Shown here one piece after another: positions 13,371-18,512 of a stretch of 30,390 nt of DNA. Within the stretch, counting starts at the first letter, position 1, and the number at the start of each line of letters is the position of its first letter. A model generated the notes under the pieces. That model was not told the origin of the DNA. It saw only the letters and a program-made list of their open reading frames with translations, and made no database searches. This stretch comes from a virus, in IMG/VR virus record IMGVR_UViG_3300025732_000186, positions 1 through 30,390 of that record, one strand, 5' to 3'. Both the position numbers and the translations under genes were made by a program.

Positions 13371-13457
13371 GCGGGCGTAGCTCAGCGGTAGAGCGGCCCT
13401 GAAAATCGACGACGGTCGCAGGGCAGGCCGCGGGTTCGACCCCCGTCGCCCGCGCCA
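13371..13457 (+). tRNA. tRNA-like gene with a 19-nt anticodon loop
   Basis: A complete cloverleaf frame is visible: acceptor GCGGGCG/CGCCCGC, T8-A9, D-arm GCTC-AGCGGTA-GAGC, a 5-nt variable loop, T-arm GCGGG-TTCGACC-CCCGT, discriminator G, and encoded CCA. The anticodon stem GCCCT (13396-13400) / AGGGC (13420-13424) encloses 19 nt instead of 7. The excess can fold into a small hairpin CGAC-GACG-GTCG. The loop contains CTGAAAATC, which resembles the Phe (GAA) loop, but no normal stem supports it. A stronger alternative fold pairs GCGGCC (13393-13398) with GGCCGC (13426-13431). It may be a tRNA mimic or a decayed tRNA rather than a decoding tRNA. Confidence 0.7.
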
Positions 13458-13502
13458 CTCCAGGAGGGAGTGTCCGTCTGGCAGAGCTGGACGTAAAACA
13501 GG

Positions 13503-13535
13503 AAGCCCCGACTCCAAGGACTGGAGCCGGGGCTT
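13503..13535. terminator. Bidirectional terminator hairpin
   Basis: AAGCCCCG (13503-13510) pairs with CGGGGCTT (13528-13535). The stem continues, after one A-C mismatch, with CTCCA/TGGAG around a 5-nt loop. Short T-runs lie on both sides. It separates the plus-strand tRNA-like gene from the minus-strand small-gene operon that ends at 13550. Confidence 0.7.
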
Positions 13536-13549
13536 TCCCTTGGTAGGTC

Positions 13550-13717
13550 CTAGCGAGACCGCTTCTTTCGTTTCTTCGCCGGATGAGATAGGACGGAGAT
13601 CTTCTTCTCCGGTTCGTTCGCTTTGGGTTTGGGAAGGTAAGCGACGAACACGAGTCCCCCGACGAGGATGAAAGTGGTGAGCCACGCTAGGAGTTCGACG
13701 AGATCAAGTTCTTGCAT
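13550..13717 (-). CDS. Single-span membrane peptide, 55 residues
   Basis: Starts MQELDLVELLAWLTTFILVG, with a hydrophobic span at about residues 7-29 and a highly basic cytoplasmic-type C-terminus ending HPAKKRKKRSR. By the positive-inside rule the N-terminus would face the periplasm. It is the last gene of the minus-strand run of very small genes, 46 bases after the coiled-coil protein, and is followed by the bidirectional hairpin. No family recognised. Size and topology fit superinfection-exclusion or membrane-associated regulatory peptides as well as lysis accessories. Confidence 0.6.
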   Translation of the reverse strand: MQELDLVELLAWLTTFILVGGLVFVAYLPKPKANEPEKKISVLSHPAKKRKKRSR

Positions 13718-13763
13718 CGTTCGATTAGAGCCGCCGATCTCACGATAAGCAAGCCGCTCCGCG

Positions 13764-13973
13764 TCACTTGTCGCGATTCATTCTGACCTGATACTGGACG
13801 AGCTCCACTCTCGTCCGGAGCTCGCGGATCTCGTCGCGAAGCGCGTCCAGACGCCCGATCTCCTCGACCGCGAACCGAATATGCTCCAGAGCCTCCGCCG
13901 CCTCCACGTCGCCGTTTTTCCGCTGCTCCACTGTCCACGCCGCCAGCCGCTCGAGCCGATCTTTCCTGTTCAT
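13764..13973 (-). CDS. Small coiled-coil protein, 69 residues
   Basis: MNRKDRLERLAAWTVEQRKNG is followed by an uninterrupted helix EAAEALEHIRFAVEEIGRLDALRDEIRELRTRVELVQYQVRMN with a regular heptad of L, I and V, so a dimeric or trimeric coiled coil is likely. ATG 13973 overlaps the TGA of the upstream zinc peptide (ATGA) and is preceded by GAGGAGGGCAAGGA, a good ribosome site. No family recognised. Confidence 0.65.
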   Translation of the reverse strand: MNRKDRLERLAAWTVEQRKNGDVEAAEALEHIRFAVEEIGRLDALRDEIRELRTRVELVQYQVRMNRDK

Positions 13974-14098
13974 TCCTTGCCCTCCTCGTCCCTGATCCCC
14001 GCGTAGCAGGGAAAACAGACCCAGACGACCGCGCCGCGGGTGTCTTCCGCACGGCAGAGTTGCCCACTCTCTCCACACTCTTGGCATTGCGAGATCAT
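13970..14098 (-). CDS. Zinc-finger peptide, 42 residues
   Basis: MISQCQECGESGQLCRAED ... VWVCFPCYAGIRDEEGKE. The two CxxC pairs (CQEC, CFPC) plus an extra cysteine make a one-zinc ribbon. ATG 14098 is preceded by GAGGAC. The stop overlaps the start of the coiled-coil gene (ATGA). The gene sits in an unbroken chain of six tiny minus-strand genes, three of them zinc proteins. No family recognised. Confidence 0.65.
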   Translation of the reverse strand: MISQCQECGESGQLCRAEDTRGAVVWVCFPCYAGIRDEEGKE

Positions 14099-14100
14099 CG

Positions 14101-14298
14101 TCAGTCCTCCACTTTCGTCAGAGTTTCAGCCTTGAGGCATTTCACCGTCTCGTTCCCTGAGCTGTTTCTCAGGAGAACCTTCACCGACTTGCCCAAGACC
14201 TCGAGCACGGTTCCGCGGAAGACGTTCTCGTATTTCTGCGTCGCGTTCCGCGTGTAGACCACTTGATCGCCCGGAGCGAAGTTCTGGATCTCGCTCAT
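14101..14298 (-). CDS. Small SH3-like beta-barrel protein, 65 residues
   Basis: MSEIQNFAPGDQVVYTRNATQK ... FRGTVLEVLGKSVKVLLRNSSGNETVKCLKAETLTKVED. The pattern F-x-P-G-D-x-V-x-Y, G-x-V-x-E-V, V-K-V, then a final strand is that of a KOW/SH3-like five-strand barrel. Such folds bind RNA polymerase, ribosomes or DNA. It is coupled to the Fis-type gene upstream by ATGA. A transcription- or translation-modifying role is a reasonable guess but not shown. Confidence 0.65.
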   Translation of the reverse strand: MSEIQNFAPGDQVVYTRNATQKYENVFRGTVLEVLGKSVKVLLRNSSGNETVKCLKAETLTKVED

Positions 14299-14633
14299 GA
14301 CGCGATCCCCCTCGCCTCAAGCCTTTTGCGCTCGTTCCTTTGTCGATAACACTCAAGACACCGCCGCCGCGGACGACCCTTCGAGGCATAGTGATAGGTG
14401 TTCGCCTCGTCGAACAGATGCCCGCGAAGGCATCGCGTCGGATCCAGCTTCCGATCCATCGGAGAGGGATCCATCTTGAGCCCGTGCTTGCGGATCTTCA
14501 TGAGGAAGGTCGAACGCTGGAGCCCCAGGAGCCGAGCCGCCTCCGTTCGGTTGTTGTTCGCACTCGCCAGAGCGCGGATCAGATATTTTCGTTCGAGCTT
14601 GTTCTGGAGCTCGTCCAGCGAAAAGGACTTCAT
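14295..14633 (-). CDS. Fis-type HTH fused to zinc-finger, regulator
   Basis: A 112-residue protein. Residues 1-53 (FSLDELQNKLERKYLIRALASANNNRTEAARLLGLQRSTFLMKIRKHGL) are a textbook Fis/NtrC C-terminal helix-turn-helix. Residues ~68-100 contain a second unit, CLRGHLFDEANTYHYA ... RRRCLECYRQRNERKR, the C ... H ... C-x-x-C pattern of HNH-like or zinc-finger modules in phage proteins. No AAA+ or response domain is present, so it is not a sigma-54 activator by itself. ATG 14633 shares a base with the upstream TGA (TGATG); GTG 14636 is an alternative. Probably binds phage or host DNA as a regulator. Confidence 0.75.
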   Translation of the reverse strand: MKSFSLDELQNKLERKYLIRALASANNNRTEAARLLGLQRSTFLMKIRKHGLKMDPSPMDRKLDPTRCLRGHLFDEANTYHYASKGRPRRRCLECYRQRNERKRLEARGIAS

Positions 14634-14815
14634 CACTCGTCCGCCGTGAAGATCTGATCCCAGACCGCGAGCTCCGCGAGCCTCTGGCGCAGGACCGGAT
14701 CATCGCCCTGGCCCCTGATCTTCCCCGTCCCGTTGCACTTCTCACAGGGCTCTTGGCGGATCAGGATCGCGTCCCGGCACCACCCGCTGCCCTCGCACCT
14801 CTTGCACGTCTCCAT
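14633..14815 (-). CDS. DnaJ-type CxxCxGxG zinc-finger protein, 60 residues
   Basis: METCKRCEGSGWCRDAILIRQEPCEKCNGTGKIRG has two C-x-x-C-x-G-x-G repeats, as in the DnaJ cysteine-rich domain, holding one zinc. The remaining ~25 residues are helical. ATG 14815 is eight bases after AAAGGAG; the upstream in-frame GTG at 14824 lies too close to that site. It is the first gene of the minus-strand small-gene operon, directly behind the GGTATACC palindrome. A stand-alone DnaJ-type finger could bind protein or RNA. Function unknown. Confidence 0.7.
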   Translation of the reverse strand: METCKRCEGSGWCRDAILIRQEPCEKCNGTGKIRGQGDDPVLRQRLAELAVWDQIFTADE

Positions 14816-14828
14816 GCCCCACACTCCT

Positions 14829-14842
14829 TTCGGTATACCAAA
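14829..14842. promoter_or_regulatory. Palindromic operator candidate
   Basis: GGTATACC (14832-14839) is a perfect palindrome, extended by TT and AA with one mismatch pair. It lies between the divergent starts of the DnaJ-finger gene and the plus-strand gene, 14 bases upstream of the former, in an A/T-rich gap where promoters are expected. Confidence 0.45.
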
Positions 14843-14879
14843 AGCACTAGCCGACTTTTTTCTAGTTTCAAAAGGAAAA

Positions 14880-14918
14880 ATGCCGGGTTCCCTTGACTGG
14901 AGCGCCGGGAGAGAATGA
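14880..14918 (+). CDS. Possible 12-residue leader peptide
   Basis: AAAAGGAAAA precedes ATG 14880 and the frame MPGSLDWSAGRE ends with TGA four bases before the next ATG (14923). The ribosome site of the following gene lies inside it. It could couple or time translation of the 69-residue protein. There is no run of a single amino acid, so classical attenuation is not indicated. Confidence 0.3.
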   Translation: MPGSLDWSAGRE

Positions 14919-14922
14919 ACTC

Positions 14923-15132
14923 ATGGGCGTGTCAGATTTCAGCGCGTACTTGAAGAGGGCTAGGAGGATGGAGAAGCTCGAGATCGTTCTGGATCGTGCG
15001 AAGGAAGTCTTCGCAGCCTCCCAGTATGGTCAGCCCGCGGAGCGCGTCTGGGAAGCCTTGGCGAAGCTCAGGGAAGCGATCGGAGAAGCCGACCGCACCC
15101 CACCCCCTCACGACTCGAGCAAGGGCCCATAA
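14923..15132 (+). CDS. Hypothetical helical protein, 69 residues
   Basis: MGVSDFSAYLKRARRMEKLEIVLDRAKEVF... is mostly helical and charged, with a proline-rich, probably disordered end (DRTPPPHDSSKGP). GGGAGAG precedes ATG 14923. It is alone on the plus strand between two minus-strand operons and is followed by an imperfect hairpin (about 15139-15170) without a U-tract. An in-frame TTG at 14893 is possible but less likely. No family recognised. Confidence 0.5.
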   Translation: MGVSDFSAYLKRARRMEKLEIVLDRAKEVFAASQYGQPAERVWEALAKLREAIGEADRTPPPHDSSKGP

Positions 15133-15199
15133 AGCAAAGCGGCCCCGAGATCCGAAGATCCCGGAGCCGCCGATCACGCCCAGTCGGGTAGGAGCCGAC

Positions 15200-15424
15200 C
15201 TAGCGCGAAACCCCATTCCGTCGCGCCTCGTTCCACGCGTTGTCCATCATGTCGTCGAAAGCCTCGAGCCGATCCTCGGGGATCAACCTACGCTGCGAGC
15301 ACGTCCAGACCGGGACGATCCCAGTCCGCGACGCGAAGACTCGCCCGAGCTCCTCGACGTCCGCGATGATCGTCCGATGCCCCCAGAGCGGATGCCTGTC
15401 CGCGTCGATCACTTTGATCTTCAT
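15200..15424 (-). CDS. Hypothetical protein, 74 residues
   Basis: MKIKVIDADRHPLWGHRTIIADVEELGRVFASRTGIVPVWTCSQRRLIPEDRLEAFDDMMDNAW... appears to be a small alpha/beta protein: two strands, a helix, two strands, and a C-terminal helix. ATG 15424 overlaps the previous stop (ATGA) with GGAAGGA in front. Last gene of the methyltransferase operon. No family recognised. Confidence 0.6.
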   Translation of the reverse strand: MKIKVIDADRHPLWGHRTIIADVEELGRVFASRTGIVPVWTCSQRRLIPEDRLEAFDDMMDNAWNEARRNGVSR

Positions 15425-15666
15425 TCCTTCCTCCCGTGAGTGATGTTCGCCACCACCACGAGCTGTAGCATGGTGAGCCAGTTGCGCGGCTTCTCCTTGT
15501 CCAAGAACCAGCGGTTCGCCGCCATCTCGAACGCCGACCGATCGAGCGAGTCGTTCCGAGCGATGAACTCCTCGATCAGTCGCAGCTCGTCCGCCTTGAG
15601 TTTGTCCGCGTGTTTCTTGTGCGGGTAACGCGTCATCGCCGCCCGCATCGCCTCGAGCCGAGTCAT
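15421..15666 (-). CDS. Hypothetical helical protein, 81 residues
   Basis: MTRLEAMRAAMTRYPHKKHADKLKADELRLIEEFIARNDSLDRSAFEMAANRWFLDKEKPRNWLTMLQLVVVANITHGRKE is all-helical with a tryptophan-rich C-terminal third. Both ends are coupled: ATGA with the 128-residue gene upstream and ATGA with the gene downstream. It belongs to the modification operon but shows no known catalytic motif. Confidence 0.6.
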   Translation of the reverse strand: MTRLEAMRAAMTRYPHKKHADKLKADELRLIEEFIARNDSLDRSAFEMAANRWFLDKEKPRNWLTMLQLVVVANITHGRKE

Positions 15667-16049
15667 GACTTCACCGCCTTCCTCTTCTTCTTCCCGCCCT
15701 CGAGCGAGACCCGCCCCTCTTCCGTGGTCTGGAAGACGAAGAGCCAAGCCCCCCGAGGATTCGGACGATCCTCGAGCCTCTCCGCCGCCCAGCCGATGAG
15801 CCTCACGCTCGTCGACCCAGTCCCGCGCTCGAGGACGTAGTCCTCGCCCTCGTGGATGAGCGTCCGATTCAGCCAGAGCGTCGTCCAGTCCTTCGGGATC
15901 TCGAGCGGGAGCGCCATCTCGAGACCTGAGATCCGCCCGCGGAAGAGCTCCCGGGAGAACGACTCGTCGATCGTATGGACCGCGTAGCTTGGAAGCGCGT
16001 CGAACTCGAACCCGAGCTGATCCGGAGAGCTGTAGATCGCCCGTTTCAT
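15663..16049 (-). CDS. Hypothetical protein, 128 residues, in modification operon
   Basis: MKRAIYSSPDQLGFEFDALP leads into a beta-rich middle (GLEMALPLEIPKDWTTLWLNRTLIHEGEDYVLERGTGS...) and a basic end (GGKKKRKAVKS). ATG 16049 overlaps the methyltransferase stop (ATGA). An open frame extends far upstream of this ATG, but that part only mirrors the methyltransferase on another frame. No family recognised. Direct coupling to the methyltransferase suggests partnership in DNA modification or in control of it. Confidence 0.6.
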   Translation of the reverse strand: MKRAIYSSPDQLGFEFDALPSYAVHTIDESFSRELFRGRISGLEMALPLEIPKDWTTLWLNRTLIHEGEDYVLERGTGSTSVRLIGWAAERLEDRPNPRGAWLFVFQTTEEGRVSLEGGKKKRKAVKS

Positions 16050-16969
16050 AGACCGGCCCTCACCTGTTCGATCACGCCGCGAGCGACCGGAGGACAGACC
16101 GCGTTGCCGAGCATGTGAAGCGCCAGCGCCCGGGACTCCGGGAGGACGTAGTCGACCGGGAATCCCATGATGATCCGAGCCTCGCGACTCGTGAGCATCC
16201 TCATCCGATCGCCGTCGACGAGAGCGAAGCGATCCTTCGTCGTCAGCGTCCCGAACGGCTTGTCCATGTCGCGACCCCCAGTCTCGGAGCCATAGAACGC
16301 GAACATGCAGCGCGAGCCGAACCGCTTCTTCGCGTTCGCGATCCGCTCGAGCGTCTTCGGAGCGCGTCCCTTCCTCCTGATCGGACTCCAGTTCCCAGTC
16401 TCCCACTCGATCACCGAGCGAGCCGAGCGATGAGCCATCCGGGGAGACTCGATCTCGATCTTCCTCGTCTGAGTCCCGACCACGAACAGACGCTCGCGAG
16501 CCTGAGGGACTCCGAAGTCCGCCGAGTTCAGGACGTTGAACGTGAGCTTGTAGCCGTACCGCTCGAGCGCCGTCCGCCAGAGATCGAAGAGCTCCCACTT
16601 CTGGAACTCCGGGACGTTCTCGACGACGATCGCCTTCGGACGATTCACGGCGACGCAGTCGATCACCGCCCAAGCCGTCTGCCTCGAGTCGTCGTGCTGG
16701 GGAGAGTCCTTCCCACGAGCCTTCGAGTGGCCCTGACAGCATGGAGACGCGAGGAGAATGTCGTGAGCCGGGAGCTCCGTCCAGTTCGCCTGCCTGAGAT
16801 CCTGACAAGCGTGGACCGTCTGGGGATGGTTCTGAGCGTGAGCGTCGACCGCCTCCTTCCAGTGATTCGCCGCCCAGAGGACGCGGACTCCAGCCTGGGC
16901 AGCTCCAGTCGAGAAGCCGCCAGCGCCAGCGAAGAGATCGATTGCAGTGGTTTTGTTGTTCTTCTTCAT
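16046..16969 (-). CDS. C5-cytosine DNA methyltransferase
   Basis: A 307-residue enzyme transferring methyl from SAM to cytosine C5. Visible motifs: I DLFAGAGGFSTG (residues 10-21), motif IV ASPCCQGHS with the catalytic cysteine in an SPCCQ variant of PPCQG, VI VVENVPEF, VIII QARERLFVVG, IX/X region LTSREARIIMGFP and GNAVCPP near the C-terminus. The target domain between VIII and IX is short (~80 residues), so a short site is likely; specificity is not readable. No restriction partner is nearby, as expected for a protective phage enzyme. Its Shine-Dalgarno is in the loop of a hairpin shared with the upstream gene. Confidence 0.93.
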   Translation of the reverse strand: MKKNNKTTAIDLFAGAGGFSTGAAQAGVRVLWAANHWKEAVDAHAQNHPQTVHACQDLRQANWTELPAHDILLASPCCQGHSKARGKDSPQHDDSRQTAWAVIDCVAVNRPKAIVVENVPEFQKWELFDLWRTALERYGYKLTFNVLNSADFGVPQARERLFVVGTQTRKIEIESPRMAHRSARSVIEWETGNWSPIRRKGRAPKTLERIANAKKRFGSRCMFAFYGSETGGRDMDKPFGTLTTKDRFALVDGDRMRMLTSREARIIMGFPVDYVLPESRALALHMLGNAVCPPVARGVIEQVRAGL

Positions 16970-16974
16970 ATCGA

Positions 16975-16991
16975 CGGGCCTCCTACGCCCG
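16975..16991 (-). promoter_or_regulatory. SD-in-loop hairpin before the methyltransferase
   Basis: On the minus strand CGGGC-GTAGGAG-GCCCG forms a 5-bp G/C stem presenting AGGAG in a 7-nt loop, five bases before ATG 16969. The same 17 bases occur before the PP-loop gene. A protein that binds GGA in loops, such as CsrA, could block ribosomes here. Confidence 0.65.
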
Positions 16992-17024
16992 ATTGGTTGA
17001 CTCGCCTTCGTCAGTCGCGGAGTT

Positions 17025-17987
17025 TCAGTAGCCCCCAGATCCGCATCCGTGATTCATCTTCCAGTCGTTCAGCATCGCCCCCAGCGCCTCGCCGCTCATG
17101 TGCGCGTACTTCGCCTTTACCTTCTCGAGCTTCTTGGTCAGCGTCTCTTTCGAGTTGAAGACCCCGTGGTTCTTCTCGCTTCCAGCGTACCGACCGAGCT
17201 TTCTCTCCTCGATCCGGACCCATTCGTCGAACTTCTCCGGAGCGTTCAGATGGAGCCAGTAGAGCTCCTCCGGACTCATGTACGGGCAGCGCATGCAGTT
17301 GCTCGGTAGGACCGTGAACCCGTGATCAGCGATGAGCTTCTGACAAGCGACGCGATCCAGAGAGAGATCGATCAGCGGGAACTCGCGCTCGATGTGCTTC
17401 CAGAACGAGTCCTCTTCCGCCGCATGCTGTTTCTCTTCGAGACGCTTCGACTTCTCCATGCGTCCTTCCTCGCCTTTCGCGAAACCGATCAGGACGCGGA
17501 TCCTTCCGTTCTCCTGACCGAACCTCTTGATCGCCCTCTTCCCGCATCCACGGGACTTCGCACTCACGTCGAACCCGTATCCGAAGCGATCGTTCACGAA
17601 CTCGTCGAGGAACTTGTAGATCGGATCGAGCTTGAGCTTGAGGGTGCAGGTCTTCGTCCCGAGCTGGACGAGCGTCGGCTTGAACTCGCCGCCTTCGTCC
17701 CGGAGCTGGGGAGAGATCAGATCCGGCCAGCTCTCACAGTGAAAGCCTTGGTCCTTCGTCAGATGGAAGAACGGGATCTTGTGGACGGCGCACAGCTTCT
17801 TGGTCTGGATGACCCAGTCTTTCGTGTGCGGGTGTTCGTCGCCGGTATCACTCATGACGACGATGAACTCGCCGTCCGCATACCGACTACGGAAGGAAGG
17901 ATCGGAGACGTAAAGAAGCAGAAGCGCCGCACTATCTTGCCCGCCTCCGTAGCTAAGCACCGTCAGCTTTTGACGCGCATGATTCAT
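17025..17987 (-). CDS. PAPS-reductase-like PP-loop protein
   Basis: A 320-residue member of the adenine nucleotide alpha-hydrolase superfamily. The PP-loop is SYGGGQDSAALLLL (residues 12-25), followed by VVMSDTGDEHPHT, the typical second strand that binds adenylate. Cysteines cluster as in DndC/PAPS-reductase-like proteins: TCTLKLKLDPI (near 114), RGCGKR, SNCMRCPYMSPEELYWL (near 232) and HGCGSGG at the C-terminus. Such enzymes activate a substrate with ATP and handle sulphur or modify bases; DndC acts in DNA phosphorothioation. Whether this one modifies DNA, tRNA or sulphate is open. It leads the operon containing the methyltransferase. AGGAGG before ATG 17987 is inside a hairpin loop. Confidence 0.8.
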   Translation of the reverse strand: MNHARQKLTVLSYGGGQDSAALLLLYVSDPSFRSRYADGEFIVVMSDTGDEHPHTKDWVIQTKKLCAVHKIPFFHLTKDQGFHCESWPDLISPQLRDEGGEFKPTLVQLGTKTCTLKLKLDPIYKFLDEFVNDRFGYGFDVSAKSRGCGKRAIKRFGQENGRIRVLIGFAKGEEGRMEKSKRLEEKQHAAEEDSFWKHIEREFPLIDLSLDRVACQKLIADHGFTVLPSNCMRCPYMSPEELYWLHLNAPEKFDEWVRIEERKLGRYAGSEKNHGVFNSKETLTKKLEKVKAKYAHMSGEALGAMLNDWKMNHGCGSGGY

Positions 17988-18016
17988 GGACTCGGGCCTC
18001 CTACGCCCGTAAGTCC
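17988..18016 (-). promoter_or_regulatory. SD-in-loop hairpin before the PP-loop gene
   Basis: On the minus strand GGACT-(TA)-CGGGC-GTAGGAG-GCCCG-AGTCC forms two stacked 5-bp stems with a 2-nt bulge. AGGAG is in the loop and the stem ends directly at ATG 17987. The inner 17 bases are identical to the element before the methyltransferase. Confidence 0.7.
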
Positions 18017-18126
18017 ATTATCCCATTGGCATATTCGATTCCAAAGGAAATTAGTCTGGTATTAACCCCGAGCTTTCGCGCACTTAGCTATGAGTGGTCC
18101 AGTAGCTCCAGATCTGGAAAGAGACG

Positions 18127-18156
18127 GGGCCCAGACCCCGAAGGATCTGAGCCCCC
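18127..18156 (-). terminator. 13-bp UUCG hairpin, terminator or stable RNA end
   Basis: On the minus strand two 13-base arms pair fully (two G-U pairs) around a UUCG tetraloop, followed by GTCTCTTTCC, a poor U-tract. It lies about 50 bases downstream of the tRNA-Gln-like sequence and would end or protect that transcript. Confidence 0.65.
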
Positions 18157-18204
18157 AGCCGTATCGGCCCCGCAGGCCCACGGCTACACGAGCGGGGGGC
18201 CTTG

Positions 18205-18272
18205 CACGTCAGGCGGGAGTCGAACCCGCGTTCCCCGAGCCAGTCGGGATCCTGCCGCTGAACGACTGACGC
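18205..18272 (-). tRNA. tRNA-Gln-like sequence with a 5-nt anticodon loop
   Basis: A 68-nt cloverleaf: acceptor GCGTCAG/CTGACGT with a weak G1-U72 pair and G73 (both Gln-like features), D-arm GTTC-AGCGGCAG-GATC, T-arm GCGGG-TTCGACT-CCCGC, and no encoded CCA. The anticodon stem CCCGA/TCGGG encloses only CTGGC. A normal Gln(CUG) loop would read CTCTGGC, so two bases (CT) appear to be missing. An alternative register gives a 7-nt loop with TGG but no U33. Either way it departs from a decoding tRNA. It may be a pseudo-tRNA or a structural mimic. Confidence 0.6.
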
Positions 18273-18341
18273 GTCTCGGATCTCAGAGAGATCCTAGAAA
18301 AATGCTAGAGCGACTCTCGACCAAAGACTAGCCCGCATGGA

Positions 18342-18512
18342 CTACGTCTCGAGCGACGACGGACCCGATCGCCTGACTCGCGCTCGTTCCCGCGGAGGAC
18401 GCTTGAACCTCGGAGCGCATCGCTTGCAGACGAGCGTCGCGATCCCGCCGACCATTCGATAGGAGCCCAGCCGCGAGAGCTTTCGACAGATGAAGCAGAG
18501 GAACAAGCTCAC
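18342..18512 (-). CDS. Small zinc-finger protein, 56 residues
   Basis: (GTG)SLFLCFICRKLSRLGSYR ... LVCKRCAPRFKRPPRERARVRRS. The two CxxC pairs (CFIC, CKRC) form one zinc site, and the C-terminus is very basic (a dozen R/K in 25 residues), so nucleic-acid binding is likely. GTG 18512 overlaps the stop of the upstream gene (GTGA), which fixes the start. Frames further upstream mirror the neighbouring gene. No family recognised. Confidence 0.6.
   Translation of the reverse strand: MSLFLCFICRKLSRLGSYRMVGGIATLVCKRCAPRFKRPPRERARVRRSGPSSLET

Larger units (their letters stand above)
18017..18341. other. Non-coding stretch upstream of the modification operon
   Basis: No convincing gene is present. 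On the minus strand, from right to left, it holds an inverted repeat GGATCTC-TCT-GAGATCC (18278-18294), the tRNA-Gln-like sequence (18205-18272), a GC-rich structured segment with AGCCGT/ACGGCT arms (about 18156-18185), and the long UUCG hairpin (18127-18156). About 110 bases before the PP-loop gene (18017-18126) should contain that operon's promoter, but I could not pick a convincing pair of boxes. Confidence 0.5.

Noticed and set aside
16050-16808. Upstream extension of the 128-residue gene to a 381-residue frame
   Set aside because: The added part only reads through the methyltransferase in another frame; the ATGA overlap at 16046-16049 sets the true start.
16115-17158. 347-codon plus-strand open frame opposite the methyltransferase
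   Set aside because: It is the mirror of the methyltransferase in GC-rich codons, has no domain, and lacks a ribosome site; the minus-strand frame has all catalytic motifs.
18278-18294. Terminator before the tRNA-Gln-like sequence
   Set aside because: A 7-bp stem is present, but no U-tract follows on either strand (on the minus strand the U-run comes before it). More likely part of the tRNA leader or a protein site.
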